From Treponema sp. (GTDB lineage: Bacteria; Spirochaetota; Spirochaetia; Treponematales; Breznakiellaceae): 7,986 nt of DNA. Below are positions 1 to 5,200 of this stretch, in pieces. The position numbers and the translations under genes are program-made. Location: contig JAISMQ010000259.1 in assembly GCA_031276685.1 (NCBI GenBank), positions 1 to 7,986 of the forward strand. Reading direction: 5' to 3'. The stretch's first letter is position 1; each line of letters opens with the position of its first letter. The notes beneath the pieces are model-generated. The model ran no database searches and had not been told where the DNA came from. It worked only from the letters and a program-made list of their open reading frames with translations.

Positions 1-1166
1 ACGGGCAGGGAAATGGTAAAACAGCTCCCCTCCCCCTCCCGGGACTTAACGGAGATCTCCCCCTGGTGTTCCCGGATTATTTTGAATACCAGCGTAATCC
101 CCAGGCCCGACCCGGGGGCCTTAGTGGTAAAGTAGGGCTCGAAAATCTTGGACAGGTTTTCCTCCGGTATCCCCATCCCCGTATCCCGGACGCTTATATC
201 AGCCTCGTTGTCCCGGCGCCCGGTCCTGATCGTAAGCTTCCCCCCCGCGGGCATGGCCGCAGTGGCGTTTTTTACAAGGTTCAGCAGAACCTGCTTCATA
301 TACCGCTCGTCAAACCTAAGAAGCGGCAGATCTTCCTCCAGTTCCAGATCGCAGCTAATACGGGCGTCGGAAAGCTCGAAGGACATAAAATCCACCAGCT
401 CCCCGATAAGGGCGTTCAGATCCCCTTCCCGCAGGTCCAGATCCATGGGGCGCACCGCGAAAAGAAAATCCACCACGATGTGGTTAAGCCGGTCGATCTC
501 CTCGTTAACCACGGCGATGTACTTGTCCAGTTGATCCAGGCGTGAATTTTCCCCCGGCGGCGCATCCTGCGGCAGCGTCTGTTCCACCAGCCTGCGGTTC
601 GCCTGCAGGGCCTTCTGCATCAGTTGGATATGGATGGAGATGGACCCCAGGGGGTTTTTGATCTCGTGGGCCACCCCGGCCGCCAGCGTCGTCAGGCTTG
701 CCAGGTTTTCCGCCCGCCGCAGCCGCGCCTCCCGCCCCCGCTTTTCCGTAATGTCTTCGATGTAGACAAGGGATCCGGTAACCCGGTGTTCCCGGACCAG
801 GGGCAGCACCGAAATACTAAGGAGCCTCTGGATGCCTTTGGATTCGGCGTTGAATTCCCGCTCTTCCACCCGGTCCCCGCTTTTCAGGGTGGTTTCCAGA
901 AAACCGGCGATCTTCTCGTCCCAGACCCGCGTCCAAACCGGATCGGCGCCCGGTTCCGAAACCCCGATGGGGAGGAAGCGCTCGGCGCATTTGTTGGCCA
1001 GGGCCAGGGTATGCCGGGCGTCGCAGACCAGGATCCCCTGCCCCAGGGATTCCAGCACCGTCTCCAGCCGGTCAATTTCCGCAGCGGCGGCAATAAAAAG
1101 ATCCTCGATCTGTTCCCGGGTAAGCTTTGACAGCTTTTTTACGGCCCGCCTGATAAAATCCTTCAC
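1..1166 (-). CDS. Cytoplasmic PAS-domain sensor histidine kinase (NtrB/AtoS type), C-terminal end cut by the window
   Basis: Reading the minus strand from a GTG at 1166-1164 gives 388 codons open to the left edge. No ATG lies near the start; the GTG overlaps the stop of the preceding gene as GTGA and follows a G-rich stretch about 6 bases upstream. Residues about 32-140 look like a PAS sensor domain (ESLGQGILVCDA, ending GSLVYIEDITEKR). The dimerisation/phosphoacceptor helix carries AAGVAHEIKNPLG, with His167 as the phosphorylation site. The ATPase domain has the N box (LLNLVKNATAAM, Asn300), G1 (DTGMGIP, 329-334), F box (KIFEPYFTTK) and G2 (GSGLGI, 352-357). No membrane segment is visible, so it should sense a cytoplasmic signal. 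A loop of roughly 25 residues separates the two dimerisation helices. Only a few C-terminal residues should be missing. The NtrB/AtoS type normally pairs with a sigma-54 response regulator, which would lie to the left; that part is inference. Confidence 0.95.
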   Translation of the reverse strand, partial: MKDFIRRAVKKLSKLTREQIEDLFIAAAAEIDRLETVLESLGQGILVCDARHTLALANKCAERFLPIGVSEPGADPVWTRVWDEKIAGFLETTLKSGDRVEEREFNAESKGIQRLLSISVLPLVREHRVTGSLVYIEDITEKRGREARLRRAENLASLTTLAAGVAHEIKNPLGSISIHIQLMQKALQANRRLVEQTLPQDAPPGENSRLDQLDKYIAVVNEEIDRLNHIVVDFLFAVRPMDLDLREGDLNALIGELVDFMSFELSDARISCDLELEEDLPLLRFDERYMKQVLLNLVKNATAAMPAGGKLTIRTGRRDNEADISVRDTGMGIPEENLSKIFEPYFTTKAPGSGLGITLVFKIIREHQGEISVKSREGEGSCFTISLP

Positions 1167-2521
1167 CAGCCGCCCCCCGCAATCGCCCCTTTTAGATCGC
1201 TAACCAGGCGATCCAGGGTAAGGGCGGGGCTCTGGTTCAGGCTTCCCGCAATGGCGGCGGTTTCAACGCTTTCTTTCCAGATCCGAAGGTAGACAATCCG
1301 GCGGGGGCCCGTCCCAAGGGGCCGCAGCGCCTCCGAAACCAGCTCAAGGGCCAGGGCCAGAAAGCAGGAAAAAAGGGCGCGGATCTGAAAATTCCGCGCC
1401 TCCGCCAGCACCTTTTCGGTGATGGTTTTACTGTCGGCCGCAGGGCGGCCAAGGCCGGCGGAAGCGGCGATGGGCGCGCAGTGCTTGCCCAGGGCGACCA
1501 GCTCGTCCGGCAGAACGGCGATGCCCCGGCGGCGGAAGCCGTCCAGCGCGGCAAGGGCCACCGAGGACACGAAAAAGGCCGCCAGGGGGTAAAGGGTATC
1601 GCGGTTTACCGGGAGGAACGAATCCAGATACGCTTCCAGCCCCCCCCGCGCCGGCGCGGCTGAATAGGACACGGCGGAAACCGACACGGCAAGGGCCTCG
1701 CCCGCCTGTTTGTCGCGGAAAACCCGGCGGATCAGATCCCCCTCCGCCCCGGCGTCCCGCCGCGTAAAGCGGTAGGGCCGGAGCCGGGAAAGCAGCGTGG
1801 GGAGGATCCCCTCCTTCCTGGCGGTACAGAGTACGATGGTAAGCCGTTCCGGGGGCTCCTCCAGAATCTTGAGCAGGGAATTCAGGGCTTCCTCTTTCAT
1901 GCGGTCCGCGTTTTCGATAACGAGCAGTTTCCTCCGGCCAAGGGGGGCCAGATGGCCCCAGTAACTGGCGCGGCGTACCTGGGCGACGGGGATAAATTCG
2001 GCGATTCCTTCGGCCTCCAGTTTAAGGGCGTTTTTTATGATGGAGGCCCCCAGCGCGCCCAAAGCTTCCCCGCCCTCCCCGGGAACCCCCTCCAGCGCCT
2101 CAAGATCGTCCTCCAGGGCCTGGATCAGCGGGTTAAGCTTCCCCAGCTCCCTGTCGCCTTCCCAGAGGGCGGGGGAAAAGCGGCCCAGAAGCTTCCTGAC
2201 CGAGCGGATAAGCAGAAGCCGCCCGTGGGGGAAATCCCGTGGCAGCACTGCGGCGGAGGCGGCGATTTCCCCGGCAAAGGCCCGCCGGCCCATCAGGAGA
2301 AGATCCGGGTGGAGCAGCGCCTTGTGCCGCGCGCAGTGGGGGCAGGGGCAGTTCCAGCCCCCCTTGCCCCCGCAGGAGAGGACCCTGCCCAGTTCCAGCG
2401 CGGCGGTCCCCTTCCCCGATGCGGCGGGGCCGTAGAACAGCATGGACGGCGCCAGAATCCCCGCCTCAATGTCCCCCCGCAGCCGATCGGCGGCGGCCTG
2501 GGCTATGATATTTTCGAACAT
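1163..2521 (-). CDS. holB: DNA polymerase III delta'-like clamp-loader subunit with a large insertion
   Basis: This 452-residue protein belongs to the DnaX/HolB clamp-loader AAA+ family, which loads the sliding clamp at replication forks. A P-loop, GPAASGKGT, lies at residues 31-39. A four-cysteine zinc module follows at Cys50, Cys58, Cys60 and Cys63, with spacing slightly unlike the usual one, and then HPDLL as in delta'. The Walker B position reads LLVIENAD instead of the DEAD/H box of DnaX, which favours delta'. The helix LNSLLKILEEPPE (213-225) and the SRC-like motif LPTLLSRL (240-247) are typical, with Arg246 kept and Cys replaced by Leu. About 85-90 extra residues lie between the zinc module and IPVAQVRR (177-184). 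At 452 residues it is longer than E. coli delta' (334) and lacks the long DnaX tail. The ATG overlaps the cvpA end by 19 bases. A divergent DnaX paralogue is the alternative. Confidence 0.85.
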   Translation of the reverse strand: MFENIIAQAAADRLRGDIEAGILAPSMLFYGPAASGKGTAALELGRVLSCGGKGGWNCPCPHCARHKALLHPDLLLMGRRAFAGEIAASAAVLPRDFPHGRLLLIRSVRKLLGRFSPALWEGDRELGKLNPLIQALEDDLEALEGVPGEGGEALGALGASIIKNALKLEAEGIAEFIPVAQVRRASYWGHLAPLGRRKLLVIENADRMKEEALNSLLKILEEPPERLTIVLCTARKEGILPTLLSRLRPYRFTRRDAGAEGDLIRRVFRDKQAGEALAVSVSAVSYSAAPARGGLEAYLDSFLPVNRDTLYPLAAFFVSSVALAALDGFRRRGIAVLPDELVALGKHCAPIAASAGLGRPAADSKTITEKVLAEARNFQIRALFSCFLALALELVSEALRPLGTGPRRIVYLRIWKESVETAAIAGSLNQSPALTLDRLVSDLKGAIAGGGW

Positions 2522-3090
2522 CGGAGCCCCGCCATAAGCGCGGCGCTTAGGCCGTCCGGCGGAACCTGTTTCAGCGCCCCGGCCCGGCCGACCAGGGGGA
2601 GCAGAAGCTCCGCGAAAACGCTCCCCTCCAACAGCGGCGCCGCGTCAAACACGGGCTGCACGTTAAGGATCAGGAGCAGCAGGCTTGTCACCGCGACCCC
2701 CTCCGCCATGCCGAACAGCAAACCCAGAAAACGGTCCACGCCGCCCAGACGGATCCGCTGGATAATGTCTTTGAGCAGGAATTCTACGAGCTTTACCGCG
2801 AAAAAAACGACAACGAAGATCAGGACAAAGGCCAGGATCTCCGGGATGTTCCGCACCAGGCCCGGCAGCAGGTTCTGCAGGAAGGCGGGGATTTTTGCGT
2901 CCAGGCCCTCAAGCCACCTGTCCCGCAGAAAGGCCGCGCCGGATCGGTACAGGAACAGGGAGGCCAGCGCCCCCAGCACCAGGGACGCGAGGGTCATAAA
3001 TTCCGAAATAAAACCCCGCAGGGTACAGCGGATAACCAGCAGCAGCGTAAGAACGAGAAACACGTAATCAATAACTTTTAACGAAGTCAC
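2503..3090 (-). CDS. cvpA: CvpA family inner-membrane protein
   Basis: The protein has 195 residues. About four membrane segments are visible near residues 5-20, 32-48, 84-106 and 128-146. The family signature is present: an acidic residue in the first segment followed by LRGFISEF, and a GGVDRFLGLLFGMAEG stretch at 116-131 that matches the conserved DR-x-LG-x-x-x-G region. CvpA was named for its need in colicin V production in E. coli; its molecular role is unsettled, with links to envelope integrity and stress tolerance. The start is a GTG at 3090-3088, set by a strong ribosome binding site 7 bases upstream and by overlap with the murG stop as GTGA. The C-terminus overlaps the next gene by 19 bases. 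Its place between murG and a replication gene suggests a transcriptional unit for growth and envelope functions, which is inference. Confidence 0.93.
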   Translation of the reverse strand: MTSLKVIDYVFLVLTLLLVIRCTLRGFISEFMTLASLVLGALASLFLYRSGAAFLRDRWLEGLDAKIPAFLQNLLPGLVRNIPEILAFVLIFVVVFFAVKLVEFLLKDIIQRIRLGGVDRFLGLLFGMAEGVAVTSLLLLILNVQPVFDAAPLLEGSVFAELLLPLVGRAGALKQVPPDGLSAALMAGLRCSKIS

Positions 3091-4199
3091 GGGGCATCTC
3101 CTCCGGCCCGGGCCGAAAGCGCGTCTTCCAGGGCCCCGGCGATAAGGGCGGCCCCGTCAAGGCGGGCGATACGGGCGGCGGCGGCGGCCATAGCCGCCGT
3201 CTTCCCCGGATCCCCCGCCAGGGCGCGGACCAGGGCGGCCAGATCGCCCGCCCCGCCCGCAGATGCCGGGCGCAGCACAAGCGCGGCCCCGGCCTTCTCA
3301 AAAAATTCCGCGTTCTCCACCTGGTCCCCCCGCGTACCGCTGCCCCGAAGGGGGAGGAGGATCATGGGCTTGCCCAGGGCGGCGTTTTCCCAGACCGTTC
3401 CGGCGCCGGCGCGGCTCAGCACCAGATCCGCCGCCGCCAGGACCTGGGGCATCTCCTCCTTAAAATAAGCGTAAGGACGGTACTTGTCTCCGGGCGCAGC
3501 CCCCTCGTTCCCCGGCCCCGTCTGGTGGACCACGGTGTAATACTTAACCAGCTCCGGCAGGGCATCCCGGACCAGGGCGTTGAGTTCCAGCGAGCCCTGG
3601 CTTGCCCCCAGGACCAGGAGGATCCGGTCCCCCTCCCCCAGGCCCAGGAAGGCCCGCCCCGCCGCCGCTTCCGCGCCGCGAAAACCGGGCCGCACCGGGT
3701 TCCCGCTCACCGTAACCAGGGTGCGGCAGGCCGGGGGCAGGAAGGCGGCGGTTTCGGCGTAGGCGGTGAAGATCCGGCCCCCGGTACGCCGCACAAAGCG
3801 CAGGTTTATCCGCGTCGCCAGGCCGGGGCTGACATCGGATTCGTGGGTAGATACCGGGATTCCCAGGGACGCCGCCGCAGCGCAGGGGGGGACGCTCACA
3901 AAGCCCCCCTTGGAAAACAGCAGGGCGGGCCTTAGCTTTTTCAGGATAGACCGGGCGGCGAAAAATCCGGCCAGCACGCGGAACAGATCGGGAAAGGTCT
4001 TTAGGGAAACGTAACGGCGCAGCCGCCCAGCGGGGATCCCGTAGAATTCGATCCCCGCCGCCTCCACAATGGCCCGGTCCATCCCCGTGGCGGAACCCAG
4101 CCAGGCAACCCGGCAGCCTTGCCGCAGACAGGCGATCACCGCGAGGCCGGGGTAGATGTGCCCCCCCGTGCCTCCGCCGGTAAAGGCGATGCTTAACAC
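3087..4199 (-). CDS. murG: UDP-N-acetylglucosamine-N-acetylmuramyl-(pentapeptide) pyrophosphoryl-undecaprenol N-acetylglucosamine transferase MurG
   Basis: MurG transfers GlcNAc from UDP-GlcNAc to lipid I, producing lipid II at the cytoplasmic face of the membrane, the last intracellular step of peptidoglycan synthesis. The 370 residues are full length. The N-terminal glycine-rich loop TGGGTGGHIYP lies at 7-17. SKGGFVSVPP (96-105), THESDVSPGLA (118-128), VSGNPVRPG (164-172), the second glycine loop LGASQGSLELN (197-207), SRAGAGTVWE (262-271) and RGDQVENAEFFE (290-301) follow in the family order. HESD and RGDQ resemble the Bacillus-type enzyme more than E. coli's HEQN version. The start is GTG at 4199-4197, because the sequence begins just before the glycine loop as in other MurGs, and AGGGG lies 6 bases upstream. 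The gene overlaps cvpA by 4 bases. Spirochaetes of the Treponema group are reported to carry ornithine in the peptide, which MurG does not contact closely. Confidence 0.98.
   Translation of the reverse strand: MLSIAFTGGGTGGHIYPGLAVIACLRQGCRVAWLGSATGMDRAIVEAAGIEFYGIPAGRLRRYVSLKTFPDLFRVLAGFFAARSILKKLRPALLFSKGGFVSVPPCAAAASLGIPVSTHESDVSPGLATRINLRFVRRTGGRIFTAYAETAAFLPPACRTLVTVSGNPVRPGFRGAEAAAGRAFLGLGEGDRILLVLGASQGSLELNALVRDALPELVKYYTVVHQTGPGNEGAAPGDKYRPYAYFKEEMPQVLAAADLVLSRAGAGTVWENAALGKPMILLPLRGSGTRGDQVENAEFFEKAGAALVLRPASAGGAGDLAALVRALAGDPGKTAAMAAAAARIARLDGAALIAGALEDALSARAGGDAP
3098..3104 (-). promoter_or_regulatory. Strong ribosome binding site fixing the GTG start of cvpA
   Basis: GGAGGAG lies within the last codons of murG, 7 bases upstream of the GTG at 3090-3088. 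An ATG at 3097-3095 is out of the cvpA frame and too close to the site, so GTG is the supported start. This is the clearest Shine-Dalgarno sequence of the window. Confidence 0.7.
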
Positions 4200-4235
4200 C
4201 CCCGGCCCCTTGCGCTATCCAACATGGGTTGTAGT

Positions 4236-5120
4236 CTAGCCAAAAAAAGGGGGTAAAACAACCTTGATTTTACCGCCCAGGCTGACCGGGCCGCCGATAT
4301 GGACGGCGCCGCCCTGTTTTACCAGCCGCGCCTCGATCGTGCCGCCGGGCTGGGAAATCTCCCAGCGGGCCCCGCCGCAGGACGTTCCCCGGGAAAGGTA
4401 GGCCGCCAGCGCCGCAGTCCCGGAGCCGCAGCTTGATTCAAATACGAGGGATCCTGTCGCGGCCACATAGACCGCCGGACGCATGAAGCGGCGGGCCGGA
4501 TCGTAGAACATCACCCCCACGGCGGCTACGGAACGGCCGGCGTCCGCAGGACGGCAGCCGTCCATGAAACGGCCGGCGTCCGGCTGCCCAACGCTTCGCG
4601 CCACGCTGTCCGCCAGGCCAAGGGCCGCGTCACGATCAGGCTCCAGGCCCTCGGCAATTACGTGGGCAATCCCCTCAAAGTACAGGACGGGGAAGGAACG
4701 GCCCTTCCAGGAAAGGAGGGCCTCCGCCCGGGGGCCGGGCAGTTCCGCCTCCGCGGCGGAAGAGTCAAGATCCACGCGCACCGGCACGGGTTCCGGGGCG
4801 CCGCTGATCCGGACGCGGATGTCCCGCTTCCCCCGCGCCCCGGTTTCCCGGGCCGCGTAAAGGCCGAAGCTGCGGGCCGCGTTGCCGCAGAACTCGCCCC
4901 CCATCATCTCAAGCCGCCAGTACCGGGCCTCCGGCCCCGCCGAAGGGTCCGAAACCAAAGGGTCCGGGGGGATCACAAAGCCAACCTGTTCGGCCTTTAG
5001 AGAAGGATCCGCCAGCAGGGCCTTGGCGGCCCGGAGCCGGAGGGCGGGATCGGCGATCCGGTCAAGCACAAAAATTGTGATGTTGCCCGCCGGATCGGCG
5101 CGGACAATGGTAAGTTCCAT
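4236..5120 (-). CDS. DapF-fold PLP-independent amino-acid racemase/epimerase, CntK (histidine racemase)-like
   Basis: The protein has 294 residues and the two-cysteine signature of the diaminopimelate epimerase fold, in which paired cysteines remove and return the alpha proton from opposite faces. The cysteines are Cys78 in GGEFCGNAARS (74-84) and Cys231 in FESSCGSGTAA (227-237). A conserved His153 sits in EGIAHVI. True DapF has an ERG-x-GET stretch before the second cysteine, whose Glu and Arg help bind diaminopimelate. Here that stretch reads TGSLVFESS, so those residues are missing. From memory, Staphylococcus CntK, the histidine racemase of staphylopine synthesis, shares GN-x-TI-x-V near the start, EQVGF, NEFCGNA, ENSCGSGTA and HQPGGSI. 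Here the matches are GNITIFV (12-18), EQVGF (44-48), GEFCGNA, ESSCGSGTA and SQPGG (256-260). The substrate cannot be read from sequence; histidine or another amino acid is possible. No opine synthase or aminobutanoyl transferase gene is adjacent. The ATG has only a weak ribosome binding site. Confidence 0.9.
   Translation of the reverse strand: MELTIVRADPAGNITIFVLDRIADPALRLRAAKALLADPSLKAEQVGFVIPPDPLVSDPSAGPEARYWRLEMMGGEFCGNAARSFGLYAARETGARGKRDIRVRISGAPEPVPVRVDLDSSAAEAELPGPRAEALLSWKGRSFPVLYFEGIAHVIAEGLEPDRDAALGLADSVARSVGQPDAGRFMDGCRPADAGRSVAAVGVMFYDPARRFMRPAVYVAATGSLVFESSCGSGTAALAAYLSRGTSCGGARWEISQPGGTIEARLVKQGGAVHIGGPVSLGGKIKVVLPPFFG
4532..4582. repeat. 15-base in-frame direct repeat flanking a small palindrome inside the racemase gene
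   Basis: AACGGCCGGCGTCCG occurs at 4532-4546 and again at 4568-4582, offset by exactly 36 bases (12 codons). The encoded protein therefore has PDAGR (residues 180-184) and ADAGR (192-196). Between the copies lies a 15-base inverted repeat, GGACGGC-A-GCCGTCC (4549-4563). This could be a small tandem duplication or a slippage site; GC-rich composition also favours such matches by chance. Confidence 0.5.
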
Positions 5121-5170
5121 ACTAGAAAATCCACAAACGCAACAGGATCCTAGCGCGGGGGCCCCGGACT

Positions 5171-5200
5171 CAAAACAAAAACGGCGGATTATTCCTCCGT
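5171..5200 (-). terminator. Probable intrinsic terminator of the rpoC transcript
   Basis: On the minus strand the stem is ACGG-A-GGA, loop ATAA, then TCC-G-CCGT (positions 5200 to 5181): seven pairs around one A/G mismatch. A T-rich tract, TTTTGTTTTG (5180 to 5171), follows at once. The left arm uses the last rpoC codons and the loop includes part of the TAA stop. The mismatch makes it of moderate strength. Confidence 0.55.

Noticed and set aside
1952..3067. Plus-strand open frame (371 codons) across the delta' and cvpA genes
   Set aside because: It spans two well-supported minus-strand genes and its product is Arg/Pro/Ser-rich with no family features, as expected of a shadow frame.
4193..4225. 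Ten-codon open frame (starting MLDSA) overlapping the murG start
   Set aside because: It has no ribosome binding site and no attenuator-like structure; a short frame of this size is likely by chance.
5157..5167. GGGGCCCC palindrome in the rpoC-racemase gap
   Set aside because: It is only 8 bases with no loop, cannot form a useful hairpin and is expected at this GC content.
5121..5170. Possible sigma-70 promoter for the racemase (TTGCGT and TAGTAT)
   Set aside because: The two boxes are only 12 bases apart and the second overlaps the ATG, so they do not make a credible promoter. A promoter is expected after the terminator but I cannot place it.
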